A stretch of DNA of 15,815 nucleotides from Acidobacteria bacterium UBA823 (GTDB lineage: Bacteria; Acidobacteriota; Vicinamibacteria; Vicinamibacterales; UBA823), in assembly GCA_002296225.1 (NCBI GenBank), contig DBHR01000015.1:1-15815 (forward strand), read 5' to 3'. How positions within the stretch are numbered: position 1 is the first letter of the stretch; each line of letters begins with the position of its first letter. A program made the translations under genes and the position numbers. Positions 1 through 6,948 of this stretch are shown piece by piece. Below the pieces are notes generated by a model that was given only the letters and a program-made list of their open reading frames with translations, did not search any database and was not told the origin of the DNA.

Positions 1-1
1 C

Positions 2-589
2 TACGTGGGCGATGAGTTCACTTTCGAGACTTGGCGCGAGAGTGTGCGTGACGGGCACACCTTTGTTACCAGTGGTCCGATCGTTGAATTGACAGTCAAC
101 GAAGCAATGCCTGGTGACCGAGTTGATGTGGCATCCGGGTCGACGCTCAGAATTACCGCGCGCGCTCAAGGGCACGCCACGCAGATCCCATTGGAAGCGC
201 TTGAGATCGTGGCTCACGGAGCAGTTATCCAATCAGTGTCAGCTCGCGATCCGAATCAGTCGTCAGAACGCCTTGCGGTGACTATGAGTCTCCCGGTGGA
301 TCATGGTGTCTGGATTGCCGCCCGCACGAGCGCCGGCCCGACCCAGATCGCACATTCGACGCCAGTGTACGTGACCGTGGCAGGCTCAGGCTTTCATAGT
401 CCGGACACGCTTGAGGAGTATCTTGATTTAAGCGGGCAGTATCTCGATGAACTGCAGAAAGAAATTGCTCAGCCGAATGATTCGCTCGACCACCTAGCTT
501 GGCGAGATCGTGACGGACTGGAGGCCCAGATTGCGGAAACCCGCGGGGTGATTGCGAAACTTCGTCGGGAGCTCGGCGACGGAGAATAA
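2..589 (+). CDS. CehA/McbA-type PHP-domain metallohydrolase, C-terminal part
   Basis: The frame is open from the left edge (codon at 2-4), so the start and the PHP metal-binding domain are outside the window; the stop is TAA at 587-589. The visible 195 residues match the tail of the CehA/McbA family, which are metal-dependent hydrolases related to carbaryl and carbofuran hydrolases. The typical block W-R-E-S-V-R-D-G-H-T-F-V-T-S-G-P lies near the visible N-terminus. It is followed by a beta-rich domain with an 'AHSTPVYV' strand near its end. The last 60 or so residues, after 'SPDTLEEYLDLSG', look helical or coiled-coil with many Leu, Glu and Arg. That end is expected for this family, where the final helices close the protein. 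The substrate cannot be told from this part. The family call is fairly secure; the specific reaction is unknown. Confidence 0.82.
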   Translation, partial: YVGDEFTFETWRESVRDGHTFVTSGPIVELTVNEAMPGDRVDVASGSTLRITARAQGHATQIPLEALEIVAHGAVIQSVSARDPNQSSERLAVTMSLPVDHGVWIAARTSAGPTQIAHSTPVYVTVAGSGFHSPDTLEEYLDLSGQYLDELQKEIAQPNDSLDHLAWRDRDGLEAQIAETRGVIAKLRRELGDGE

Positions 590-762
590 TTTGTTACGTC
601 GAATTGCGTTCGCGCGACGACCTATAAAAGGATCTTTTACAGAATAAACGTCCTTCTTCGGTCCCAAACGCCGAACTATTCCAGAGCAAACGCGAGGACT
701 GCGTCTCCGACTTTTCACCGGTCATTCGTGCCATTGCGAGGGTGTACCACAAGGCCGTCCCC

Positions 763-879
763 TTATGATTTGGCTGCTTTTTTCAGTATTCCGCTTTCCT
801 TTAGCTGCTTTTCCAATAAGACAATTTTTCCCAAAGCAGCTAGCGAAAAGGTAAAGCCGAGTATCCCAAGAGCTTCCAT
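763..879 (-). CDS. small single-pass membrane protein, 38 residues
   Basis: This short gene encodes 38 residues starting MEALGILGFTFSLAALGKIV and ending in a Lys-rich tail (KKAAKS). The first 22 or so residues form one hydrophobic segment. A charged amphipathic stretch follows (LLEKQLKESGILKK) that could be a short coiled coil on the cytoplasmic side. A strong ribosome site, GGGAGG, lies seven bases before the ATG at 877-879. The layout is the common one for tiny bacterial membrane proteins (one transmembrane helix plus charged helix), but I recognise no named family. It stands alone between the CehA-type gene (opposite strand) and the amidohydrolase. A copy of the dispersed repeat lies 45 bases upstream. 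Function is unknown. The coding call rests on the ribosome site and the clear membrane-plus-helix pattern. Confidence 0.68.
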   Translation of the reverse strand: MEALGILGFTFSLAALGKIVLLEKQLKESGILKKAAKS

Positions 880-923
880 CCTATTTCCTCCCTTTCACTG
901 TGGGGTTGAACGTGGTCCTGCGC

Positions 924-957
924 CATCCTACCGCTGGCTGATGGAGGGTTCAACGGT
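924..957 (+). repeat. dispersed intergenic repeat, copy 1
   Basis: The core is at 928-955 and is 28 bases long, with CTACCGCTGG at its left and GGGTTCAACG at its right. The left flank is CCATC rather than the CTAGA form. One stem pair is broken by an A at 945. It lies between the amidohydrolase stop and the small membrane protein start. Confidence 0.85.
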
Positions 958-1026
958 GCAAATTAACGGATCACAAAAAACCCAGCGCACAGTGGCTACG
1001 TATTACGGTATCCGCCTAATCTCCAA

Positions 1027-2325
1027 CTAAGGCTGTTTGGCGCGCAGATAATCCAGCAGGAGATTCGACATTGCCCGCATGCCGACTGGCACTGATGCGT
1101 CATCAGCCTGGAAAGTCGGCGTGTGATGTCCCCCGGATTCTGCGCCAGGTTTCACCATGCCGAGCCGAAAAAAGAATCCAGGCACTTCATTAGCGAAGAA
1201 CGAGAAGTCCTCGCCCCCCATAACTGGTTCGACGATCACGACCCGATCGGCACCCACGATTCGTTCCAGCGTGGGCGCCATCTGCGCTGTCAAGTCTGGG
1301 TCGTTGATCGTCGCAGGCGATCCTCGCTCATAATCGAGTTCGTAAGAACCGCCGCCGGCGAGCGTAATTCCGGCCAGAATTTCTTCCATTCGTCTTTCGA
1401 TTGTGTCTCGGATGTCCGGGTCGTAGGTCCGAACCGTGCCCTCCATCCGCACTTCCTCAGGAATAATATTGAAACGTGTACCACCTTGCATGAGACCAAC
1501 GGTCACAACGCTAGGTTCAAGGGGTGACAAATTGCGGGAGCGGATCGTCTGGAGAGCGGTCACGATTTGAGAAGCCATGACAATCGGATCGATACCAAGG
1601 TGGGGATAGGCGCCGTGCGCCTGCTGGCCTTTCACCCGAATCCTGAAGTGATCCACGGCAGCGAGCATCGGCCCGGCCTTATAGCCGAGGGTGCCTACAT
1701 CCATGGAGGCGAGCGTATGCAATCCGAAGATAGCCGCAGGCCGAGGATTTTCCAACACTCCTTCCTCGACCATAAGGTCCGCGCCGCCCACTTCGCCTGG
1801 CGGCGGACCTTCTTCGGCTGGCTGGAAAATGAATTTGATGGTTCCTGGGATCTGGTCTCGCATGGAAGCAAGGACTGATGCGACACCGAGTTGAACCGCC
1901 GTGTGAACGTCGTGTCCGCACGCATGCATGACGCCAACGTCTTGGCCAAGATACTCGGTGCGCACGGTAGACTGGAAAGGATATGTGGTGTCTTCAGTTA
2001 CCGGTAAAGCATCCATGTCGGCGCGAACGGCCACGACCTCACCGGGAAGGCCACCGCGGAGGATACCCACCACCCCGGTGTGGGCCACGCCGACCACGAC
2101 TTCATCAAAATCTAGATCGCGTAGGTGATTGGAGACCAACTCCATCGTCTCAAACTCACGATTTCCTAGTTCGGGGTGTTGGTGGATGTGCTGACGCAGC
2201 CCGATAATCTGTTCGGCGTATTTCTCGACTGCGTCATCAATCGCACGGTTCTGCGCGTGAACGCCAACGACCATCCAAGGTGCTAGTAGTGAGGCCAGAA
2301 GTGTTCCTCTCGTCGTGGCACGCAT
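1027..2325 (-). CDS. M20D-family amidohydrolase (secreted metallopeptidase)
   Basis: This 432-residue protein belongs to peptidase family M20D, whose members hydrolyse amide bonds of N-acyl amino acids such as hippurate or indole-acetyl amino acids. Metal-binding motifs are in place: VRADMDALPV near 100-109, HACGHDVH at 134-141 (the Cys is the M20D-type ligand), FQPAEEG with Glu171 and Glu172, H203 in GLHT, and GGHHTP at 398-403. The lid or dimerisation domain spans roughly 215-330. An N-terminal signal peptide (about residues 1-24, ending VHAQ) predicts export. I chose the ATG at 2323-2325 because GGGGAG lies seven bases upstream and the signal peptide begins there; an upstream in-frame ATG would add 14 residues. 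Length is close to the family norm. It has its own promoter region, with repeat copies on both sides. The substrate cannot be predicted. Confidence 0.93.
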   Translation of the reverse strand: MRATTRGTLLASLLAPWMVVGVHAQNRAIDDAVEKYAEQIIGLRQHIHQHPELGNREFETMELVSNHLRDLDFDEVVVGVAHTGVVGILRGGLPGEVVAVRADMDALPVTEDTTYPFQSTVRTEYLGQDVGVMHACGHDVHTAVQLGVASVLASMRDQIPGTIKFIFQPAEEGPPPGEVGGADLMVEEGVLENPRPAAIFGLHTLASMDVGTLGYKAGPMLAAVDHFRIRVKGQQAHGAYPHLGIDPIVMASQIVTALQTIRSRNLSPLEPSVVTVGLMQGGTRFNIIPEEVRMEGTVRTYDPDIRDTIERRMEEILAGITLAGGGSYELDYERGSPATINDPDLTAQMAPTLERIVGADRVVIVEPVMGGEDFSFFANEVPGFFFRLGMVKPGAESGGHHTPTFQADDASVPVGMRAMSNLLLDYLRAKQP

Positions 2326-2370
2326 GTTGTTCTCCCCTATCCTTAATATCCTTAAGCCGTGAGCCACCTA

Positions 2371-2424
2371 TAGGAGGTCATCCTACCGCTGGCTAGTGGC
2401 GGGTTCAACGTGATTGAGGCGTGC
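2371..2424 (+). repeat. dispersed intergenic repeat, copy 2
   Basis: The core is at 2383-2410 with all hairpin pairs kept. The left flank is TAGGAGGTCAT. The right flank (TGATTGAGGCGTG) is shared almost exactly with the copy near 6850, so these two form a subtype with a longer 3' arm. It sits between the amidohydrolase start and the stop of the next minus-strand gene. Confidence 0.9.
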
Positions 2425-2477
2425 GTGGCGACAGGTCATAGGGTTCCCCCGCCGACGATCTTCAATGGAAGCGTTTA

Positions 2478-3029
2478 CTACCAACGGATGGTGGCAGTGA
2501 GCGTCATGGGCGTGGATGGTCCGCGCCCGCCGAAGCTATGCCGCTGTCCTGAGCTCGTGCCAGCCGCCTGATACAGCGTGAGCCGCCTTTGGTTAGGCGT
2601 AATAAAATCTACAGTAAGGCCAACCGCTCCCCAGAGTCCCCCGTTGATTAAGGCCACATAAACCAAGCACCCTAAAGAACAGGATTCACCAACTCCACCC
2701 GCCGCAGCCAATGCAATTCCGGCCCCAGCACCCAGGCCTGCGCCGATGAGCCCACCGTTTTTTATGGAATCCCTGCCAGTCGTCTCCAGACGGCGGATTT
2801 GGGCAACCGAGAAATGCCGCTCTTCCCCGTTGGCCTGCACCAGGTCAAGCCCATCAGCGTCCAGTTGAACCACCTCACCTGACCACTCCGTTCCAGTCTC
2901 ATCGAGAACAGTGGCCGTGGACAGCAGGTCGGATATCTTCACGTCACTCCAAGAGTCGGTGGCGTCTTGCGCCACAGCGGGCACCCCCACCACTGTGATC
3001 GCTACAAGAAGAACGAAGCGTCGTAGCAT
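2478..3029 (-). CDS. secreted protein with glycine-rich hydrophobic segments
   Basis: This 183-residue protein has a signal peptide (about 1-21, ending AVAQ). A short beta-rich region follows with the pattern LDADGLDLVQ...FSVAQIRRLE, and then the block RDSIKNGGLIGAG. Two Gly/Ala-rich hydrophobic stretches (about 94-112 and 121-142) resemble glycine-zipper membrane segments and flank Cys117 and Cys121. The start is well supported by AGGAGG seven bases before the ATG. I know the general type (signal peptide, 'Q-I-x-x-I/L' domain, then K-N-G-x-x-I-G-A-G) from secreted proteins of Acidobacteriota, but I have no function for it. It lies alone between two repeat copies. It is probably associated with the membrane. 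Confidence 0.8.
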   Translation of the reverse strand: MLRRFVLLVAITVVGVPAVAQDATDSWSDVKISDLLSTATVLDETGTEWSGEVVQLDADGLDLVQANGEERHFSVAQIRRLETTGRDSIKNGGLIGAGLGAGAGIALAAAGGVGESCSLGCLVYVALINGGLWGAVGLTVDFITPNQRRLTLYQAAGTSSGQRHSFGGRGPSTPMTLTATIRW

Positions 3030-3136
3030 GCTGACCTCCTCCGGACCACCAAGGCGGCAGGGAACCGTTTGGCACGTCTAAAACCACCGTGCATCAAAAC
3101 CCGAAAATACTTCCTCTACTACTGACAACGATGTTA

Positions 3137-3179
3137 CTGGAGGGCTAGAGTCTACCGCTGCTTAGGGGGTTGATGTTGG
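3137..3179 (+). repeat. dispersed intergenic repeat, copy 3, overlapping a gene end
   Basis: The left half is well conserved: TGGAGGGCTAGAGTCTACC at 3138-3156, then GCTG. The right half is diverged (CTTAGGGGGTTGATG) and lacks TTCAACG. The stop codon of the S9 peptidase (3162-3164) falls inside it, so the last residues of that protein are encoded by repeat-derived or repeat-replaced DNA. Confidence 0.75.
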
Positions 3180-5171
3180 CGTTACTGGCTTCACGTAACG
3201 GTCGTACCACGCCAAATATCGTTCATAGCGGTCCCGCTGATAGGTCGGACGCCGGATGCCATGGCTCTGCTCGGGATAGATGACGAGTTCTGTCTCCCGG
3301 CCAAGCCGTCGTAATGCCTGGTAGAGTTGCTCCGAGTTCAGTGCCGGGACGTTCCAGTCGTGCTCGCCATTCATCACGAGGGTCGGCGTCACGATGTTGT
3401 CGACTCGGAAGAATGGCGACAGTCGAATCCAGATATCCATGTTCCGCCACGGTAGACCGAGCTCGGCCTCCCACTGACGCTGGTAGTGGTCAGTGCCGTA
3501 ATTCGACAGATAGTTGACCTCGCTCGCTCCGGTGATGGCCGCGCGGAAGCGATCAGTCTTGGTGATCACATGATTCGTCAGGATGCCACCGTAGCTCCAG
3601 CCGCCGACCCCAAGCCGATTTGGGTCGGCAACATCCATCTCAATAACGTGATCGACGGCTGCCATAACATCGTCAAAATCCTTATTCCCCCAATCAGCCC
3701 AAATGGCGCGTGAGAACGCATGGCCGTAGCCAGATGACCCTCGAGGATTTGCCGCGACGACGGCGTAGCCGTGTGCTGCGAAGAGCTGCCACTCGAATCG
3801 AAACGCTGTTGAGTATTGGCTCACCGGGCCTCCGTGAATCCGGAGAAGTGTTGGTAACCTGGCGCCGTCTAGCTGGTCGGGCGGCCGGGTCAGGAAGCCT
3901 CCGATAAGTGTGCCATCGGCGCTTGTTGCCGTGAAGCGCTCCACTGGAGCCAGCGTGATGGTTGCGAGGTGTGCATCGTTGATGCGAGATATTCGGGTCA
4001 GGCCGGTGGCATCTACTCGAGAGAGTTCATTCGGGTAGTGCGGTTGACTCTCGAGAATCACGAGGCTGCCGTCCTTGCCGAGGTCGAAACTCGACAAGGT
4101 TCGCTCTCCATCGACAATTCGCTCGATGCCACCACCCTCGATCGGAACCCTGACGAGATGGCGGTTCCCGGCGTCTTCGAGCAGGTAGAGAACATGCTGG
4201 TTATCGGCGGCCACCCGCGGCGCCGAACCGTTGCGATCTAGACCTGAACCGAGAAGGGTTGGTGTCCCGCCGGATGTCGGAATTACCGACACATAGCGAG
4301 GCGCGTACCAAATATCGGCCGGGTCACCTCCGGCAACGTAGGTGATGAGCTTGCCGTCCGGACTGAACGAAGGAGAATTGTCGCTACCCTCCGAGGTCGT
4401 TAGTTTTTTGAGCGGCGCGCCGGAAACCGGTTCTGTGAGAAAGATGTCAGTGTTGGCATTGGAGTCGGGTTCTTCACTGCGATTGCTGACAAACGCGACG
4501 TGAGAGCCGTCGGGCGTCCAGACCGGCGACGAAGCATCGTACGGTCCTTCGGTAATTTGTAGACTGGCTTTCGTGCTGACGTCGAACACGTGGAGATGTC
4601 GGTGGCGATCTGTGAGATAGCCCTGACCGTCGCGCTTGAATTGAAGCCGCGTGATGACTATCGGCTGAGGCGCTGCTTCGCGATCGTCGGAGTCTTCGGG
4701 ATCTGGGTCTGATGCTATTACCGCTAGTTGGGCGGCGTCTGGTGACCAGGCGAACGCCGAAACACCTCCATCGTACTCGGTCAACCGGATTGCTTCACCA
4801 CCGCGTCGGTCGAGTAGCCACACTTGTGCCCTATCCCCATCTCTTGAAGAGAGAAACGCGAGATATCGGCCGTCCGGACTCCAACGTGGACTGGTTTCGG
4901 ATTCGTCGCTAGTTGTCAAGCGGACCGCGTCGGCAGCTGGGTCGGTGAGCGAGGACATGTAAATATCAACATCGCGGCGATCAGTGTCGATATCGATGCG
5001 AGACACCGTGTAGGCGACCCATTCACCATCAGGACTAATCGATGGTGAGCCAACGTTACGCAGTTGGAAGAGATCCGCAATCTCTAGGGAACGGCGAGCC
5101 TGTCCCAATAGGTTCGCCGACAGACCGAGAGTTAGTAGTGAGATCGAGAGCAAGCGTGTTGTTGTCGTCAT
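3162..5171 (-). CDS. S9-family prolyl-oligopeptidase-type serine peptidase
   Basis: This 669-residue protein has a signal peptide (about 1-24, ending LLGQ), a TolB/WD40-like beta-propeller and a C-terminal alpha/beta-hydrolase peptidase domain. The propeller shows repeated SPDG or TPDG strands at about 46-49, 98-101, 219-222 and 270-273. The catalytic domain starts near 415. The serine nucleophile is Ser526 in G-G-W-S-Y-G-G, the acid is Asp605 in NGEHDWNVP, and the base is His637 in QSHG. RIHGGP at 444-449 forms the oxyanion region. This is the dipeptidyl/acylaminoacyl peptidase arrangement, with the propeller limiting access to short peptides. It is probably periplasmic. The ATG at 5169-5171 has only a GAGG five bases upstream. 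The stop lies inside a repeat copy, so the final residues (about TPTSTP) may be a recent addition. All key residues are present. Confidence 0.93.
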   Translation of the reverse strand: MTTTTRLLSISLLTLGLSANLLGQARRSLEIADLFQLRNVGSPSISPDGEWVAYTVSRIDIDTDRRDVDIYMSSLTDPAADAVRLTTSDESETSPRWSPDGRYLAFLSSRDGDRAQVWLLDRRGGEAIRLTEYDGGVSAFAWSPDAAQLAVIASDPDPEDSDDREAAPQPIVITRLQFKRDGQGYLTDRHRHLHVFDVSTKASLQITEGPYDASSPVWTPDGSHVAFVSNRSEEPDSNANTDIFLTEPVSGAPLKKLTTSEGSDNSPSFSPDGKLITYVAGGDPADIWYAPRYVSVIPTSGGTPTLLGSGLDRNGSAPRVAADNQHVLYLLEDAGNRHLVRVPIEGGGIERIVDGERTLSSFDLGKDGSLVILESQPHYPNELSRVDATGLTRISRINDAHLATITLAPVERFTATSADGTLIGGFLTRPPDQLDGARLPTLLRIHGGPVSQYSTAFRFEWQLFAAHGYAVVAANPRGSSGYGHAFSRAIWADWGNKDFDDVMAAVDHVIEMDVADPNRLGVGGWSYGGILTNHVITKTDRFRAAITGASEVNYLSNYGTDHYQRQWEAELGLPWRNMDIWIRLSPFFRVDNIVTPTLVMNGEHDWNVPALNSEQLYQALRRLGRETELVIYPEQSHGIRRPTYQRDRYERYLAWYDRYVKPVTPTSTP

Positions 5172-5229
5172 GAGGGCCTCGCAATCTCCAATTCTCAGCG
5201 CAATCAGTGAAACAACTCCCGAATAGAAC

Positions 5230-5256
5230 GCTAGAATCTACCGCTGGCCGATGGCA
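5230..5256 (+). repeat. dispersed intergenic repeat, copy 4, truncated at its right side
   Basis: Conserved from GCTAGAATCTACC through GCTGGCCGATGGC, then it breaks off into unrelated sequence (ACGGAACAC) without GGGTTCAACG. It lies between the peptidase start and the cupin stop. The point of loss is the middle of the right stem arm. Confidence 0.85.
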
Positions 5257-5292
5257 CGGAACACAAAAACACTTGGCGCAGGTCGGCCACCG

Positions 5293-5727
5293 TCACGGGG
5301 CACGCTGCCAACGCGACCCGATCTCGGCCGCTTCCCCGCCGGGCGCCCAGATGACGAGTGCCTTGGTCGGCGGTCCGTCCGGGTCGACAATATGGTTCAC
5401 CACGTCAGGTGGCTTAACGTAGCCCAACATACCCTTAGTCAGGATGTGGCTCTCGCCGTTGACCACGTGCTCAAGCGTCCCTTCCAAGATGTAAAAAATC
5501 TCTATCACCCCATGCGAGTGGTCGCCCGAGTTGGTTCCGGGAGGGAACGTCAGCTGTCCGACATCGACTTCCGCGCCCATGGTAGGGCCGTCGAACAGCA
5601 CATCAAGACGTGTGCCGTTAGGTCCGCTCTGGTAACTCACAATGTCAGTTGCGGTTTGCGCAAACATGCCGGCCCCAAAACAGGCCAAGCAGGCCACTAT
5701 CGCGTAGGCTCGTTGTCGTCGGGTCAT
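5293..5727 (-). CDS. secreted single-domain cupin protein
   Basis: This 144-residue protein has an N-terminal signal peptide (about 1-24, ending MFAQ) and one cupin beta-barrel. Motif 1 is G-T-N-S-G-D-H-S-H-G-V-I-E, giving the metal ligands His70, His72 and Glu76. Motif 2 is the weaker G-Y-V-K-P-P-D-V-V-N-H, with His112 as the fourth ligand. The barrel likely binds a divalent metal; the activity could be an oxygenase, an isomerase or sensing, and nothing decides between them. Two ATG codons are adjacent. I prefer the second (5725-5727) because GGAG lies six bases before it and only three before the first. A perfect 7-bp inverted repeat and a possible promoter lie just upstream. The next gene upstream encodes a DoxX-like protein, 125 bases away. 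Confidence 0.88.
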   Translation of the reverse strand: MTRRQRAYAIVACLACFGAGMFAQTATDIVSYQSGPNGTRLDVLFDGPTMGAEVDVGQLTFPPGTNSGDHSHGVIEIFYILEGTLEHVVNGESHILTKGMLGYVKPPDVVNHIVDPDGPPTKALVIWAPGGEAAEIGSRWQRAP

Positions 5728-5747
5728 CATCGTCTCCAGGGATGCAC

Positions 5748-5764
5748 CGCTCTGAACCAGAGCG
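5748..5764. promoter_or_regulatory. perfect inverted repeat ahead of the cupin gene
   Basis: CGCTCTG and CAGAGCG pair perfectly around a three-base centre. It lies 20 bases upstream of the cupin start and just downstream of a possible -10 element. There is no T-run, so an operator or a leader hairpin fits better than a terminator. The function is inferred from position only. Confidence 0.4.
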
Positions 5765-5768
5765 CGTC

Positions 5769-5798
5769 ATATTACTAGTAGGCGATCAACGATAGCAA
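5769..5798 (-). promoter_or_regulatory. possible sigma-70-type promoter for the cupin gene
   Basis: Read on the minus strand, TTGCTA and TAATAT are separated by 18 bases, about 40 bases upstream of the cupin ATG. The -10 element is good and the -35 only fair. The inverted repeat at 5748-5764 would lie at the transcription start or in the leader. Confidence 0.3.
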
Positions 5799-5852
5799 CA
5801 AGCCCAGACGCTAACAGAGGAGGGTCTGGAAGTGTTTCGTCAGCGCGCAGAA

Positions 5853-6218
5853 CTACCGTGTCTCCATCTCGTGCCCACGTGAGTATGCCAGGAACACACA
5901 GAGGACCAGTAGAACCGCTGGCGCAACCGCCTGGGCCACCGGGTCGTGCATCAAGTGCTCTGCAACAGCACCCGCCACCACCACAGCGAGTCCCCCGGCC
6001 GCCAGCGGTGCAAGGCGCGGCAGGAAGAGTCCAACTGCACCTGCTAGCTCGGCCACGCCGATGAAGCGCAGGAAGTTCAAGCTCAGACCAAAACGCTCGA
6101 ACGTAGAGACCATATGTTCGGCTCCCATGAGCTTCGGAATCGCGGCCCCTACGAACGCAAGGGCTACTACAGCACTCAAGATCGTCACGAGCCGGGACCG
6201 CGCAGGTGTGTTACTCAT
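5853..6218 (-). CDS. DoxX-like integral membrane protein
   Basis: This 121-residue protein has four predicted transmembrane helices (about 8-28, 48-66, 69-88 and 95-113), the size and layout of the DoxX/DoxD-like family. Typical features are 'AAIPKLMG' at the end of helix 1, a short loop with FERFGL, and GVAELAGAVGLFLPR in helix 2. Such proteins are often linked to redox or thiol metabolism, but many have no known role. The ATG at 6216-6218 is preceded by GGGAG at seven bases. An upstream in-frame start would add 18 charged residues with no ribosome site, and is less likely. It is followed by the cupin gene on the same strand after 125 bases containing a possible promoter, so co-transcription is uncertain. 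Confidence 0.85.
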   Translation of the reverse strand: MSNTPARSRLVTILSAVVALAFVGAAIPKLMGAEHMVSTFERFGLSLNFLRFIGVAELAGAVGLFLPRLAPLAAGGLAVVVAGAVAEHLMHDPVAQAVAPAVLLVLCVFLAYSRGHEMETR

Positions 6219-6362
6219 GCCTTTTCTCCCATGCCACTCTCGCCGATCTTGGCGGCCACCCCATTCTCTCAATCACTCACAGTTGAGCAGGCGTGACATG
6301 GAGCAAAAGGGGCTCGAGCGAGACGGCCCCCGCCCCATCTTCACGGTCGTTCTACAACTCGG

Positions 6363-6773
6363 CTACTTCCATTCCAAAGCTTTGAAGACCGTACTCCCGT
6401 CTGCAGCCACGTCGTAGTTACCGACCAACCCGATACTATTCAAATCGGCATACTTCGCCGACGTGCTGTGGGGATGGATCATCACACTCCACTTGGTCGC
6501 ACCACCAGGTGCCGGGGCTTGTCCAGAACCGTGTCCGATAAGGTGAATAACATCGCCATCCTGAGTGGTCATGACTCCTTGACCCTGCCCGTAGATTGAG
6601 CCATCCGATCTCGTAGTTTGGGTGTACGTCCACAACGTGTTCTCAGCTACGCCTCGGATCGTTCCTGAGGACTGCAGGTCTACTTCAAGCTTGGTGCCGG
6701 CCGCATCGGACGAAAGGACGCGCACCGCAGTTACCTGGCCTGTTTCATCGACAACGAGATCACCTAGAGCCAT
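6363..6773 (-). CDS. conserved hypothetical beta-rich protein, 136 residues
   Basis: This protein has no signal peptide and no membrane segment. It appears to be mostly beta-strand, with a core G-S-I-Y-G-Q-G-Q-G-V at 58-67, then M-T-T-Q-D-G-D, and an ending L-N-S-I-G-L-V-G-N-Y-D-V...A-L-E-W-K. The pattern 'D-G-S-I-Y-G-x-G-Q-G-V ... L-x-x-L-N-x-x-x-x-V ... W-x-W/E-W' is one I have seen in small uncharacterised bacterial proteins, without a named function. The start is supported by AAGGGG seven bases before the ATG at 6771-6773. It is divergent from the alpha/beta hydrolase gene, with a repeat copy between the two starts. A ligand-binding barrel is possible, but this is a guess. Confidence 0.75.
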   Translation of the reverse strand: MALGDLVVDETGQVTAVRVLSSDAAGTKLEVDLQSSGTIRGVAENTLWTYTQTTRSDGSIYGQGQGVMTTQDGDVIHLIGHGSGQAPAPGGATKWSVMIHPHSTSAKYADLNSIGLVGNYDVAADGSTVFKALEWK

Positions 6774-6807
6774 CGTTTTTCCCCTTATTTGAACGAGTTG
6801 ACGTCTA

Positions 6808-6862
6808 TTGGAGGGCTAGATTCTACCGCTGGCCGATGGCGGGTTCAACGTGTTTGAGGCGT
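6808..6862 (+). repeat. dispersed intergenic repeat, copy 5, most complete copy
   Basis: The core is at 6823-6850 with left flank TTGGAGGGCTAGAT and right flank TGTTTGAGGCGTG, the latter shared with the copy at 2383. All proposed hairpin pairs are present. It sits between the starts of two divergent genes, where it could be in either leader. Confidence 0.92.
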
Positions 6863-6948
6863 GTGGCCAGAAACCGCCACCACTGGATGCCTCCTATGTT
6901 TACAATCAACAGCGTCGGTTCCACAGCGGACGAAACGGGGGGCATGGG

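Noticed and set aside
626..638. AAAAG-GAT-CTTTT inverted repeat after the CehA-type gene as a terminator
   Set aside because: The stem is five base pairs and AT-rich with only one G-C pair, too weak to support.
494..718. Minus-strand 74-residue ORF overlapping the end of the CehA-type gene
   Set aside because: Overlaps a well-supported gene on the other strand, has no clear ribosome site and a very basic unpatterned sequence.
728..1030. Plus-strand 100-residue ORF
   Set aside because: It lies opposite the better-supported 38-residue membrane gene and runs through a repeat copy; its sequence shows no domain pattern.
3223..4912. Several ORFs of 65-90 residues within the S9 peptidase gene in other frames
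   Set aside because: Shadow frames of a GC-rich coding region; compositions are Arg/Pro/Ser-rich with no motifs.
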